DNA of 64,000 nucleotides from Microvirga pudoricolor (GTDB lineage Bacteria; Pseudomonadota; Alphaproteobacteria; Rhizobiales; Beijerinckiaceae). The notes below the pieces were generated by a model. It ran no database searches and was not told the DNA's origin. It was given only the letters and a program-made list of their open reading frames with translations. The translations under genes were made by a program, and so were the position numbers. Shown in pieces: positions 24,127 through 32,733 of this stretch. Every line of letters starts with the position of its first letter. The stretch's first letter is position 1. The stretch covers positions 1,550,001-1,614,000 of the forward strand of contig NZ_JAFEMB010000001.1 in assembly GCF_016892705.1 (NCBI RefSeq), written 5' to 3'.

Positions 24127-24240
24127 CCCTCATCCTGAGGAGCGGCGTAGCCGCGTCTCGACGGAGGGCTTCAGCGGAGTGTTTCCAGTGCAAACTGGGC
24201 CATCCTTCGAGACGAGCCTTACGGCTCCCTCAGGATGAGG
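24127..24240. repeat. Dispersed palindromic repeat, family A, copy 2
   Basis: It runs from CCCTCATCCTGAGG to CCCTCAGGATGAGG with the same internal order as the copy at 13103-13220, including CGTCTCGACGGAGGGCTTC and GTGCAAACTGGGCCATCC. It lies between the convergent ends of the Cfa-like and L,D-transpeptidase genes. Confidence 0.85.
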
Positions 24241-24282
24241 CTTCGGAACGAATGGCTGCGCCTGTCGATCATTTGCTATTTG

Positions 24283-24810
24283 CTACCGCTCCACCACCAC
24301 CCGCGTGCCCACGCCCACGCGCTCGTATAAATCCACGATGTCCTCGTTGAGCATCCGGATGCAGCCATAGGACGCGAAGGTGCCGATGGAGCCCGGGCGG
24401 TTGGTGCCGTGGATGGCGTATTCGTCCCGGTCCAGCGTCAGCGCCCGCACGCCCATGGGGTTGGCCGGCGAGCCGCCGGGGATCACGTCCGGCAGGCGGG
24501 GGTTGTCACGGCGGACCTCGTCGGGCGGCGCCCAGGCGGGCTGGACGTATTTGCCGTCGATGCGGGCCTCGCCGAGCCATTGCTTGCCGGGCTTGCCCAC
24601 CGCCACCCGGTAGCGCAGGGCCGTGCCGTCGGGGCCAACGAGATAGAGCCGCCGCTCCGCCGTGCGGATCACGACCGTGCCGGGTGAAACGCCAGCCGAA
24701 AACGGCACGCGCTCCCGCGCCTGGGCGTCCGCGACCGACGCGCCCGCGGCCAGGAGAAGGCCGAACGCCAACCCGTATCGAACGATGTCCCGTCCCGTCC
24801 CGCCTGCCAT
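24283..24810 (-). CDS. L,D-transpeptidase (YkuD domain)
   Basis: A 175-residue exported protein. The N terminus, with YGLAFGLLLAAGASVADAQA, is a signal peptide. The YkuD domain has VVIRTAERRLYLV near its start and the catalytic block HGTNRPGSIGTFASYGCIRM, which contains the HGT and SxGCIR motifs with the nucleophilic cysteine. It forms L,D cross-links in peptidoglycan or attaches proteins to it, acting in the periplasm. A GGAGGG ribosome site precedes the ATG. It is convergent with the Cfa-like gene, across a repeat. Confidence 0.94.
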   Translation of the reverse strand: MAGGTGRDIVRYGLAFGLLLAAGASVADAQARERVPFSAGVSPGTVVIRTAERRLYLVGPDGTALRYRVAVGKPGKQWLGEARIDGKYVQPAWAPPDEVRRDNPRLPDVIPGGSPANPMGVRALTLDRDEYAIHGTNRPGSIGTFASYGCIRMLNEDIVDLYERVGVGTRVVVER

Positions 24811-24915
24811 GCCTCGAACCCTCCGTCGGGAATGCCGTCGAAGTGAGACGCCGTGGCTATGCTCAAGGTTCCAGGCGGATCTCGACAGGATCCTGGCGGG
24901 AGACCGTCCGGCGCG

Positions 24916-25185
24916 TCAGATCACCGGATCCCAGGCCGGCATGCCGTTTTCCGGCACGGGTCCGGTGGCGCGATGGTGCGGCACGCGGTTCGCCATGCGG
25001 GCGTAGAGCCGCTTCACCGTGGCGCTGGCCGTGGTGACGAACAGGAACGGCAGGAAGGCGTGGACCAAGGCCGCAAGGGCCGCCAGGGCCAGGGGACCCG
25101 CGAAGCTCAAGGCCACCCGCATGTGATCGAAATAGGATTCGCCGACCGATTCGGGATGCTCCGTGAACAGCTGTTTCAGGGACAT
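24916..25185 (-). CDS. Small DUF6356-type membrane protein
   Basis: An 89-residue protein beginning SLKQLFTEHPESVGESYFDHM, then one or two hydrophobic helices (FAGPLALAALAALVHAFLPFLF), then TTASATVKRLYARM. This layout matches the small DUF6356 family of unknown function. The ATG at 25185 has AGGAGG 5 bases upstream, a clear start; the frame remains open to 25254 without a better site. No pathway context. Confidence 0.8.
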   Translation of the reverse strand: MSLKQLFTEHPESVGESYFDHMRVALSFAGPLALAALAALVHAFLPFLFVTTASATVKRLYARMANRVPHHRATGPVPENGMPAWDPVI

Positions 25186-25433
25186 GACAACCTCCTGGGC
25201 GAAAGCCGGGAGGTTAGGCCGAAACCCGGCCGGTCTCAAGCCGGGCGCCGCCATCGGGCCCGTGGGCGGGAGGCTCCGTTAACCTTGGGCGGATTTAAGT
25301 CTAGTGGATGAAGGCCTTGGGCAGCCCGGAACCCGGAACAAAATTCACCTGTTGATCGTATGCTCCACATGGTTGCGGAGGTGGCCCGTCCGGCTCCACG
25401 ATCAGACAGTCCAGCCTGTCCAGGGGGTTGCCC

Positions 25434-25985
25434 ATGCCACGCCTGTTCACCGGCATCGAGATCCCGGCCGAGATCGGCCTGAAGCTCTCGACCTATCGCG
25501 GCGGCCTGCCCGGGGCCCGCTGGATCGACCCGGAAAACTACCACATCACCCTGCGCTTCATCGGCGACGTGGACTACGCCACCGCCTCGGACGTCGATGC
25601 GGTGCTCGGCGACGGGCGCCGGCGCGGGCCGATCACGGTCACCTTCGACGGCCTCGACGCCTTCGGGGGCGGTCGGCCCCGGGTGGTGCTGGCGCGGGCC
25701 GCGTCCAACGCCATCCTCGACCTGCAGGCCGAGCAGGAACGGGCGGTGCGCCGGGTGGGCATCCCGCCCGAGAAGCGCAAGTTCACCCCCCACGTCACCC
25801 TGGCCCGCCTGCGGGATTCCTCGCCCATCGACGTGGCGGATTATTTCGCCGCGCGGGGCCACTTCCCCCGCCTGTCGTTCACGGCCAGCCGCTTTGTGCT
25901 GTTCTCCTCGCGCGATTCGGTGGGCGGGGGGCCTTACGTGGTAGAGGCCGCCTACCCGCTGGAGGCCCAGCGCGCCTGGGCCTGA
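25434..25985 (+). CDS. thpR: RNA 2',3'-cyclic phosphodiesterase
   Basis: A 183-residue 2H phosphoesterase. The two HxTx motifs are HITLRFIG and HVTLARL, at the standard spacing of about 85 residues. The opening RLFTGIEIPAE is typical of ThpR (LigT). It hydrolyses 2',3'-cyclic phosphates on RNA ends; the physiological substrate is unclear. I chose the ATG at 25434 over the TTG 6 bases upstream. The gene stands alone. Confidence 0.94.
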   Translation: MPRLFTGIEIPAEIGLKLSTYRGGLPGARWIDPENYHITLRFIGDVDYATASDVDAVLGDGRRRGPITVTFDGLDAFGGGRPRVVLARAASNAILDLQAEQERAVRRVGIPPEKRKFTPHVTLARLRDSSPIDVADYFAARGHFPRLSFTASRFVLFSSRDSVGGGPYVVEAAYPLEAQRAWA

Positions 25986-26059
25986 GATCGCTTGAGTTCC
26001 GGCGGGCCGGGGCTTAGGGGCGGGGATCTCTTCCAGACAGGAAGCCTCGGGGGTTAATC

Positions 26060-26662
26060 ATGGCCCGCATCATCTTCCTCACCCATCCGGAGGTCGTCAT
26101 CGACCCGGCCGTGCCCGTGCCCGATTGGCCTCTCAGCGAGACCGGATTGCGGCGCATGGAAGCGTTCGCCCGAACCCTCGAAGGGTCCGGCGTCACGGCG
26201 GTCCATGCCAGCCGGGAGCGCAAGGCCCTCGACGGGGCCGAGATCGTGGCCGGGCATCTCGGCTTAGCCTTACGGGCCGAGCATGACCTCGGCGAGAACG
26301 ACCGCTCCGCCACGGGCTATATCGCGCCCCCGGAATTCTGGGCGGTCGTGAAGGAGTTCTTCGGGCGGCCGCACGAGAGCGTCCGGGGCTGGGAGCGCGC
26401 CGTGGACGCGCAGGCCAGGATCGTGGCGGCGGTGGGCCGCGTCGCCCGGGAGGAGCCGACGGGGGGCGACATCCTGATCGTGTCCCATGGCGGCGTGGGC
26501 TGCCTGCTGACCGCCCACCTCCAGGGCGTCCCCATCGGCCGGGAGGACCGGCCGAGCCATCCGGGCGGAGGCTGCCACATCGTCCTCGATCGGGACACGC
26601 TGGCGCTGCTGGCCCCGTGGCGCACGGTGGAGCAGGGACTCGGGCCCGGGGTAAACCCTTGA
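26060..26662 (+). CDS. Histidine phosphatase family protein with altered RHG motif
   Basis: A 200-residue phosphoglycerate-mutase-like protein. The usual N-terminal RHGE reads THPE (LTHPEVVID), keeping the nucleophilic histidine but losing the phosphate-binding arginine and the glycine. The second active-site region, [18 protein letters not shown], is intact, and [17 protein letters not shown] is the normal GxxQ/A helix. Activity may be weak or changed. It stands alone ahead of the pterin dehydratase gene, separated by 67 bases. Confidence 0.87.
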   Translation: MARIIFLTHPEVVIDPAVPVPDWPLSETGLRRMEAFARTLEGSGVTAVHASRERKALDGAEIVAGHLGLALRAEHDLGENDRSATGYIAPPEFWAVVKEFFGRPHESVRGWERAVDAQARIVAAVGRVAREEPTGGDILIVSHGGVGCLLTAHLQGVPIGREDRPSHPGGGCHIVLDRDTLALLAPWRTVEQGLGPGVNP

Positions 26663-26729
26663 AACCGCCCCCGCGGGCGTCAGACTCAAGGCATTCGCCA
26701 CCTGTCCGGTGGCCGTACGAGACCCTGTC

Positions 26730-27032
26730 ATGAGACCCCTGAACGAAACCGAACGCGCCGAGCTTCTGCCCGCCCTGGACGGCTGGGCGCTGCTTCCGGA
26801 CCGCGACGCGATCCGCAAAACCTACGTCTTCTCCGACTTCACCGCCGCCTTCGGGTGGATGACCCGCGTGGCTCTCGTGGCCGAGAAGATGAACCACCAT
26901 CCCGAATGGTCCAACGTCTACCGGACCGTGGACGTGACGCTGTCGACCCACGACGCCCATGGGCTGACCCGCCGGGACATCGAGCTCGCCCAGCGCATGG
27001 ATGGGTTCGCGGCGGGCCTCACCAAGTCATGA
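26730..27032 (+). CDS. phhB: 4a-hydroxytetrahydrobiopterin dehydratase
   Basis: A 100-residue PCD/DCoH-family protein. The active-site block [26 protein letters not shown] contains the conserved histidine pair, and [13 protein letters not shown] closes the domain. It recycles the pterin cofactor of aromatic amino acid hydroxylases; no hydroxylase gene is in the window. I chose the ATG at 26730; the GTG 21 bases upstream is less likely. It overlaps the GFA gene by 4 bases (ATGA), so the two are co-translated. Confidence 0.95.
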   Translation: MRPLNETERAELLPALDGWALLPDRDAIRKTYVFSDFTAAFGWMTRVALVAEKMNHHPEWSNVYRTVDVTLSTHDAHGLTRRDIELAQRMDGFAAGLTKS

Positions 27033-27442
27033 GCGGCCAAGGCACGGGGAGCGGGGCCGTCCGAACGGGCGGCTGCGCCTGCGGCCAGCTCACCTTCGAG
27101 GCCCGAGGCGAGCCGAAGCGCGTGGGCCTGTGCCATTGCATGACCTGCCGAAAGATCAGCGGCAGCGCGTTCAATGCCTATGTGATCTATCCGGCCGACC
27201 GGGTGGCGATCAGCGGCGAGCGGCGGGGCTGGTCCGACACGCCCGCCACGGAACGCTTCTCCTGCGTGGTCTGCGGCTCGCCGGTCTTCGACCGGGACGC
27301 GGCGGACGAGGTCGAGCTCCTGCTGGGCGCCTTCGACGCCCCGAACCTGTTCGCGCCCACCTACGAGTGCTGGACCCGGCGGCGGGAGACCTGGCTCGAG
27401 CTCCATGACCTGAGGAGCTTTCCCGAGAACCGGGAGGCGTGA
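27029..27442 (+). CDS. GFA family protein (glutathione-dependent formaldehyde-activating / CENP-V fold)
   Basis: A 137-residue zinc protein. The cysteine ligand sets are visible: [25 protein letters not shown] and CVVCGSPVF. This is the full GFA/CENP-V pattern of two structural zinc sites. The start is the ATG overlapping the phhB stop. Relatives include S-hydroxymethylglutathione synthase, but most members have no proven activity. The C-terminal [14 protein letters not shown] segment is typical of the family. Confidence 0.92.
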   Translation: MSGQGTGSGAVRTGGCACGQLTFEARGEPKRVGLCHCMTCRKISGSAFNAYVIYPADRVAISGERRGWSDTPATERFSCVVCGSPVFDRDAADEVELLLGAFDAPNLFAPTYECWTRRRETWLELHDLRSFPENREA

Positions 27443-27555
27443 GACTGGGGCCATGCCACAGATTCGTCGCGCTTGCGCCGTTTGGTAACGGGCACGAAAG
27501 GGCGTCCCGGCCGTTGAACCGGGTGCCCAGGCACGGACGCAACGAGCAGGACCAG

Positions 27556-28005
27556 ATGAGCGACGGTTTCACGAAACCCTTCACCAAGGCCGAGATGGAC
27601 GCCATGCGCCGGGAAGGCGGCGGTCCGGCGGACGGGACGTCCGGGCGGGACCGGACGGGACCCGAGACCATCGGGGACGAGGCCGCGATCAAGCGCAGTT
27701 TCTGGGCCAAGCTCCGACGGGTGGGCGGGCGCATCCCCTTCGCGGAGGATCTCGTGGCGGCCTTCTACTGCGCCACCGACCCGGCCACCCCCAACCGGGT
27801 CCGCTTCATCCTCATGGGCGCCATCGCGTATTTCGTGCTCCCCACCGATGCGGTGGCGGATTTCCTGCCTCTCCTGGGCTTCGCCGACGACGCGGCGGTG
27901 CTCGCCACCGCCGTCACCCAGGTGGCGGGCTCAATCACGGAGACGCACCGCGCCAAGGCGCGCGAGGCGCTGCTGCAGGATGCGCCCCAGGACAGCCGCG
28001 CTTAA
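27556..28005 (+). CDS. YkvA family protein (DUF1232)
   Basis: A 149-residue protein with the DUF1232 core AIAYFVLPTDAVADFLPLLGFADDAAVLATAV, which forms one or two membrane-associated helices. The N-terminal third is charged and probably disordered. I chose the ATG at 27556, with AGGA 7 bases upstream. Function unknown. The following intergenic region is visibly richer in A and T and leads to the first RTX gene. Confidence 0.87.
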   Translation: MSDGFTKPFTKAEMDAMRREGGGPADGTSGRDRTGPETIGDEAAIKRSFWAKLRRVGGRIPFAEDLVAAFYCATDPATPNRVRFILMGAIAYFVLPTDAVADFLPLLGFADDAAVLATAVTQVAGSITETHRAKAREALLQDAPQDSRA

Positions 28006-28046
28006 CCTAAAGGAAACTTGGTTACACTATAGCAACGCAACCGCCG

Positions 28047-28066
28047 TCTGTGAGAAAACTCACAGA
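28047..28066. promoter_or_regulatory. Perfect 8-bp inverted repeat upstream of the first RTX gene
   Basis: TCTGTGAG and CTCACAGA flank AAAA. It lies in the AT-rich leader, about 150 bases before the RTX start and just after a TATAGC -10-like sequence. It could be an operator or a leader hairpin; there is no T run for termination. Confidence 0.4.
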
Positions 28067-28212
28067 TCAAACCTGACGCTTCGACTAAAGCGACGCAGGA
28101 TTGCTATTCCAAATGTAATTGCAAGACTAGCAAAGCTTCGGTACGGAATGACAATCCTTCCGCGCGATAGATTTCGTCTGTCGCCAGGGTCTTTAGCACG
28201 AGGTTTCATGCG

Positions 28213-28812
28213 ATGGGCGTTCGGAGAAGCGGCGACAATTACGCCGGCGACGGCAAGGCCAATGTCATCAACGGCAACGGCCGCCCCAACGCCATCGACG
28301 GCGGAGGCGGCAACGACAGCATCACGGGCGGTCGCGGCGACGACCTGCTCGGCGGCAACAGGGGCCACGACACGATCTATGGCGGCGCCGGCAACGACAT
28401 CATAGACGGCGGCCGGGGCAACGACCTGATCGTCGGCGGCGCCGGCAATGACATCCTGGTGGGTGGCCGCGGTCAGGACATCCTGACCGGCGGACGGGGC
28501 CAGGACGTGTTCGCCTTCGAGTCCAAGTTGGGGCCCGCGAATGTTGACGTGATCACGGATTTCAACGCCAAGGACGACACGATCCTGTTGTCTCACGCCA
28601 TCTTCGGCAAGATCGCTGGGCTCGGCGACCTGGCCAAGAACGCCTTCGTGACAGGCCCCCAGGCCCTCGATAAGCACGACCGCATCGTCTACGACCCGAC
28701 CACCGGTGCCCTGTCCTACGATCCGGACGGGAGCGGCGCCAAAGCGGCGGTGCAGTTCGCCCAGCTGAACCCCAATACGAAGCTGACCCACAAGGACTTC
28801 CTGATCCTGTAA
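28213..28812 (+). CDS. Short RTX calcium-binding protein
   Basis: A 199-residue protein. Residues about 10-100 are tandem glycine-aspartate nonapeptides of the GGxGxDxxx type (GGRGDDLLGGNRGHDTIYGG, GGAGNDIIDGGRGNDLIVGG), which form calcium-bound parallel beta-rolls. The rest is the C-terminal module found in many such proteins, with DRIVYDPTTGALSYDPDG and the end LTHKDFLIL. There is no signal peptide, so type I secretion is expected, but no type I secretion genes are in the window. It is followed by a strong terminator and then a paralogue. Confidence 0.92.
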   Translation: MGVRRSGDNYAGDGKANVINGNGRPNAIDGGGGNDSITGGRGDDLLGGNRGHDTIYGGAGNDIIDGGRGNDLIVGGAGNDILVGGRGQDILTGGRGQDVFAFESKLGPANVDVITDFNAKDDTILLSHAIFGKIAGLGDLAKNAFVTGPQALDKHDRIVYDPTTGALSYDPDGSGAKAAVQFAQLNPNTKLTHKDFLIL

Positions 28813-28838
28813 AACCGACGGGTCCGATGAGTTCACAA

Positions 28839-28862
28839 GGCCGCCTCCGGCGGCCTTTTTTC
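28839..28862 (+). terminator. Rho-independent terminator after the first RTX gene
   Basis: The stem GGCCGCC/GGCGGCC with a 3-base loop is followed by seven T, 27 bases past the stop codon. Confidence 0.92.
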
Positions 28863-29046
28863 GTGGCCCTGCCTGTCCGGCCGCACCCGGCCATACCGCC
28901 AAGCTGTGCGCCGCAACACGCCCTGGCAGGAAAATCCTGCTAAGTCTGGCATATAACGTTTCGAAAAGACTTGCCCTTACGGCAAGATCCGGCTACCCGG
29001 CGCACGTTATTCCATCGCCAGACTTCGACCCAGGGGCAGAACCAGC

Positions 29047-29793
29047 ATGGCCAAGATCAACATCCCGGTGACACCGGCTTTCCCGACCAATCCCGACGAG
29101 ATCATGAAGGCCGTCAACAGCCCCGGCGACGACGTCATCTCGGGGGCGGTCGCCCTCTACATGGAAAGCATTCCGGTCAACATCGACCTGTCGAACCTCC
29201 TGCCCCAGAACACGGGCTTCGGCTTCGACACCTTCGCGCCCACCGTTTCGACGGTGTTCACCGGCAACGGCAACGACGTCGTCACGGGCAACGCCAACGC
29301 CAACTTCTTCGTCGCCTCGGGCGGCAACGACAGGCTCTCCGGGGGCGCGGGCAACGACGTCCTGTTCGGCGGCGAGGGCAATGACACCCTGGACGGCGGC
29401 GACGGCATCGACTTCCTGGTCCACGATTTCGGCAAGGACGTCTTCACGGGCGGCAAGGGCGCCGATTATTTCGCCTTCATCGGCAAACCCATGAAGGGCG
29501 CCCACACCGCCACGATCACGGACTTCACCGTGAAGCAGGACAAGATCCTCCTGTCCAAGGCCGTGTTCAAGAAGGCCGTCGGCACCAAGGGCGTGCTGAA
29601 GGAGAGCAATTTCTACAAGGGCGTGGGCGCCAAGGAAGGCCGGGACAAGGACGACCGCATCGTCTTCGACACCAAGAGCGGCAAACTCTATTACGACGCG
29701 GACGGCGCCGGCGGCCAGAAGGCGGAGCACTTCGCCACCCTGGCCAAGACCAAGAGCCTGGCGAACCTGTCGTACAAGGACTTCTACATCTAG
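29047..29793 (+). CDS. Short RTX calcium-binding protein, second paralogue
   Basis: A 248-residue protein. A unique N-terminal part of about 75 residues (AKINIPVTPAFPTNPDEI...) precedes two to three RTX nonapeptide blocks (GGNDRLSGGAGNDVLFGGEG). The same C-terminal module as the neighbour follows: DRIVFDTKSGKLYYDADG and the end LSYKDFYI. No signal peptide. Its leader carries small dyads (CAGGA/TCCTG at 28928-28938 and CTTGCC/GGCAAG at 28970-28986) and a CATATAA -10-like box. It has its own terminator, so it is a separate transcription unit. Role unknown. Confidence 0.92.
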   Translation: MAKINIPVTPAFPTNPDEIMKAVNSPGDDVISGAVALYMESIPVNIDLSNLLPQNTGFGFDTFAPTVSTVFTGNGNDVVTGNANANFFVASGGNDRLSGGAGNDVLFGGEGNDTLDGGDGIDFLVHDFGKDVFTGGKGADYFAFIGKPMKGAHTATITDFTVKQDKILLSKAVFKKAVGTKGVLKESNFYKGVGAKEGRDKDDRIVFDTKSGKLYYDADGAGGQKAEHFATLAKTKSLANLSYKDFYI

Positions 29794-29821
29794 GGCTCAC
29801 CGTCTTGTGAACCGATCCCAG

Positions 29822-29846
29822 AAGGGCCGCCTGCGCGGCCCTTTTC
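29822..29846 (+). terminator. Rho-independent terminator after the second RTX gene
   Basis: The stem AAGGGCCGC/GCGGCCCTT with a CTGC loop is followed by TTTTCC, about 28 bases past the stop. Confidence 0.88.
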
Positions 29847-29963
29847 CTTGACGGGCCACCGGTTCCCGGGGGCGAGGCACCCCACCGCATCCCCAAAGCG
29901 GCGGTCTGCGCTTAACGGGAGAGGTGAAGAGTTCTTAACCATCCCGGTCTAAAGTCCCGTCCC

Positions 29964-30641
29964 ATGATTCTCGCATCGCCTCTCGCATCCCTCCCGCGCG
30001 GCCTGGCCGCAGGCCTCCTCTCCGCCGCCTTCGTGTTCGCCACGGGCGCGCCCGGCATGGCGCAGTCGTCGAACCAGCGGACCAACGCCAAGCCGGCACC
30101 CGCAAGGGCCGCCCCCGCCAAGCCCTCGGCGGCTCGCCCGGCGGCGGCCGGCGCGGCCGCAGGAGCGGCAGCCGCCACGGCGGCCCCGGCGGCGGGTCCC
30201 GGCGGATCGTCGCTGGTGGCCTCCTTCGGGGATTGGGGCGTCTACGCGGCCCAGAGCGGCCGGTCCAAGATCTGCTACGCGCTGAGCCAGCCCAAGGAGC
30301 GGCTGCCCAAGAACCTCAACCGCGATCCGGCCTACGTGTTCGTGTCGTTTCGCCCGGCCGAGAACGTCCGCAACGAGGTCGCCCTCGTGATGGGCTTCGC
30401 CACCAAGGAGAACGGCCCGTCCGAGGCCGCCATCGGCAGCACCTCCTACGCGCTCCTCACCAAGGCCTCCAACGCCTGGCTGAAGAACCCCGCCGAGGAA
30501 GGCCAGGCCATCGCGACCATGTCCCGGGGCTCGAGCCTCGTGGTCAAGGCCCAGTCGGCCCGGGGCAACTCGCTCACCGACCGCTACTCGCTCAGCGGCT
30601 TCGGGGCGGCCCTCGAGCGCGCCCGCAAGGAATGCTCGTAA
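29964..30641 (+). CDS. Invasion-associated locus B (IalB) family protein
   Basis: A 225-residue exported protein. It has a signal peptide ending near APGMAQ, then an alanine/proline-rich linker of about 45 residues, then the IalB domain from [26 protein letters not shown] to the end. Two cysteines (in KICYAL and the C-terminal KEC) could form a disulfide. IalB was named in Bartonella, but the family is widespread in free-living relatives and its periplasmic role is unclear. It is monocistronic by spacing, between a terminator and rlmN. Confidence 0.9.
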   Translation: MILASPLASLPRGLAAGLLSAAFVFATGAPGMAQSSNQRTNAKPAPARAAPAKPSAARPAAAGAAAGAAAATAAPAAGPGGSSLVASFGDWGVYAAQSGRSKICYALSQPKERLPKNLNRDPAYVFVSFRPAENVRNEVALVMGFATKENGPSEAAIGSTSYALLTKASNAWLKNPAEEGQAIATMSRGSSLVVKAQSARGNSLTDRYSLSGFGAALERARKECS

Positions 30642-30711
30642 AAACCTCACGATTCCGACGCAATCGTGTTATAGGGACGCGCAAATCCCAATCAGAGAGA
30701 GCGTGACCCCC

Positions 30712-32022
30712 ATGGCGACGGTGCTCGACATCGCCAAACACAATGCCAATGCGGCCCCTGTCGCCGTGACCGAGGCGGCGCGCCTGGCCGGCATCGAGAA
30801 GACGGCGGAGATGTCCGTTTCGGCCGGCAAGGTGCCGGGCCACGTGTCCCTGGTGGGTCTGACGCGGGACGAGCTGAAGGACAAGCTCCTGGCCATCGGC
30901 GTCGCCGAGCGCGAGGCCAGGATGCGCGTGGCCCAGCTCTGGCACTGGATCTATTTCCGGGGCGCGCAGGGCTTCGACGAGATGACCAATGTGGGCAAGA
31001 GCCTGCGTGCCTCCCTGTCCGAGGCCTATACGCTGTCCCGCCCCGAGGTGGTGTCCGAGCAGGTGTCCAAGGACGGCACCCGCAAGTGGCTGATCCGCAT
31101 GCCCTCCACCGGCCCCCTCGATAAAGGCGCCGAGATCGAGTGCGTGTACATCCCCGAGACCGACCGCGGCACGCTCTGCGTGTCGAGCCAGGTTGGCTGC
31201 ACGCTGACCTGCTCGTTCTGCCACACCGGCACCCAGCGCCTCGTGCGCAATCTGACCTCCGCCGAGATCGTGGCCCAGCTCGTGGTGGCCCGCGACCGCC
31301 TCGGCGACTGGCCCGACGCCACCCCGCCGGAGGGCGCCTTCGTGCCGAACGACGGCTCCCGCTTCGTGTCGAACATCGTGTTCATGGGCATGGGCGAGCC
31401 CCTCTACAACATCGGCGATGTGGTCAACGCCATCGACGTCATGTCCGACGGCGAGGGCCTGACCCTGTCGCGCCGCCGCATCACGGTCTCGACCTCCGGC
31501 GTCGTGCCGCAGATGGAGCGCCTGGGCGCCGAGGCCAACACCATGCTGGCCATCTCGCTCCACGCGGTGCGGGACGAGTTGCGCGACGAGCTCGTGCCCA
31601 TCAACCGCAAATACGACATCAAGCAGCTGCTCGATGCCTGCCGGGCCTACCCAGGCCTGTCGAATGCCCGCCGCATCACCTTCGAATACGTGATGCTGAA
31701 GGGCGTGAACGATTCCGACGCCGACGCCCGCGAGCTGGTGCGGCTGCTCAAGGGCATCCCGGCCAAGATCAACCTGATCCCGTTCAACCCCTGGCCGGGC
31801 TCGAAATACGAGTGCTCGGACTGGGAGCGCATCGAGCGCTTCTCGGAGATCGTCTACCGGGCCGGCTACGCCTCCCCGGTCCGCACCCCGCGCGGCCGCG
31901 ACATTCTCGCTGCCTGCGGCCAGCTCAAGAGCGAGACCGAAAAGCTGCGCGCCCGCGCCCGCATGATGGCCGAGCAGGGCATCGGGGCGGAAGGGGTGTA
32001 TGCGGTGGGGACGGGAGAGTAA
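30712..32022 (+). CDS. rlmN: 23S rRNA (adenine-2503-C2) methyltransferase
   Basis: About 436 residues, of dual-specificity RlmN type. The radical SAM cluster cysteines are in [12 protein letters not shown] (about residues 163, 167 and 170), with [11 protein letters not shown] as the GGE-like SAM-binding motif. The methyl-carrying cysteine is in ILAACGQL near the end. It methylates A2503 of 23S rRNA and A37 of some tRNAs. The N-terminal part up to about residue 50 is longer than in E. coli. I prefer the ATG at 30712 to the GTG at 30703. Confidence 0.96.
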   Translation: MATVLDIAKHNANAAPVAVTEAARLAGIEKTAEMSVSAGKVPGHVSLVGLTRDELKDKLLAIGVAEREARMRVAQLWHWIYFRGAQGFDEMTNVGKSLRASLSEAYTLSRPEVVSEQVSKDGTRKWLIRMPSTGPLDKGAEIECVYIPETDRGTLCVSSQVGCTLTCSFCHTGTQRLVRNLTSAEIVAQLVVARDRLGDWPDATPPEGAFVPNDGSRFVSNIVFMGMGEPLYNIGDVVNAIDVMSDGEGLTLSRRRITVSTSGVVPQMERLGAEANTMLAISLHAVRDELRDELVPINRKYDIKQLLDACRAYPGLSNARRITFEYVMLKGVNDSDADARELVRLLKGIPAKINLIPFNPWPGSKYECSDWERIERFSEIVYRAGYASPVRTPRGRDILAACGQLKSETEKLRARARMMAEQGIGAEGVYAVGTGE

Positions 32023-32063
32023 GCTTTTCTTCGCTCCCATTCAGCCTTGCAATAACTGACTAT

Positions 32064-32078
32064 CGATATACTATATCG
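32064..32078. promoter_or_regulatory. Perfect dyad CGATATA-C-TATATCG in a low-GC gap
   Basis: A 7-bp perfect inverted repeat with a one-base centre lies in a 248-base gap that is clearly poorer in GC than its surroundings. AT-rich dyads of this kind are typical operators, but no regulator gene is adjacent. Confidence 0.4.
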
Positions 32079-32205
32079 TTTATTATTGGCTTGAGCAGGG
32101 CTCTGGACTTACATGAATGATTGGCCGTGTCGGCTTCCCTGGATCAAGCATGCCGGGAACGAGCGGCTCCGACCACACTATCGAGGGGCTTCAACCCATA
32201 GACTC

Positions 32206-32232
32206 CATGACGGTCCCTGGCAGACCGTCATG
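32206..32232. repeat. Perfect 10-bp stem-loop upstream of a membrane protein gene
   Basis: CATGACGGTC and GACCGTCATG flank a CCTGGCA loop. It lies 39 bases before the start of the 151-residue membrane protein. No T run follows, so it is more likely a leader hairpin or a remnant of an element than a terminator of rlmN. Confidence 0.6.
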
Positions 32233-32270
32233 TGGCTGGATGAACGGCCTATAGCTGCACGCGTATTCCC

Positions 32271-32726
32271 ATGACAGCCAGCGCTGGGCTCCGCCATATC
32301 ATCGGAGTTCTTGTCGTCACCGCGACAGCCCCCTTGGTCACGATGTTCCTTATTGCAGCGGTAGGATTATGCCGTGGCCTGTTGAATGGCCATGTTGATC
32401 TTGCTTATCTTCTAAGGCTGATACCAGGCCTTCTGATCGGCAACTATATCATCCTCAAGATCTTAGGCCCTCCGCTTCTTGTAGGGTCTACCCTCGTTGC
32501 TGGGATCATCTACGCAACAGGTCTACGAACTTGGTATGCGAGCTCGATCGGCGGAGCATGCTTCGGCGGATGCTTCGTTCTTTTGAGCATGAGAATCCCA
32601 TCCGAGGAACACCGGTTGATCTTCGCGGTCGAATCCGCATCGATTTTTCTTCCTGCCGGCGCCATCTGCGGCTGGATCTACTGGCGCATCGCCGTCGCTG
32701 GCTCCAAGCCTGAGCCCGTGCCATAA
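32271..32726 (+). CDS. Hypothetical four-helix membrane protein
   Basis: A 151-residue protein with about four hydrophobic spans (IIGVLVVTATAPLVTMFLIAA, the LLIGNYIILKILGPPLLVG region, ASSIGGACFGGCFVLL, and AGAICGWIYWRIAVAG). I do not recognise a family. Its base composition and codon use are less GC-rich than its neighbours, suggesting recent acquisition. Its last helix and proline-rich tail (YWRIAVAGSKPEPVP) resemble the end of the next gene's product, so the two may be diverged paralogues. It starts at an ATG without an obvious ribosome site. Confidence 0.75.
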   Translation: MTASAGLRHIIGVLVVTATAPLVTMFLIAAVGLCRGLLNGHVDLAYLLRLIPGLLIGNYIILKILGPPLLVGSTLVAGIIYATGLRTWYASSIGGACFGGCFVLLSMRIPSEEHRLIFAVESASIFLPAGAICGWIYWRIAVAGSKPEPVP

Positions 32727-32733
32727 CCGGCGG

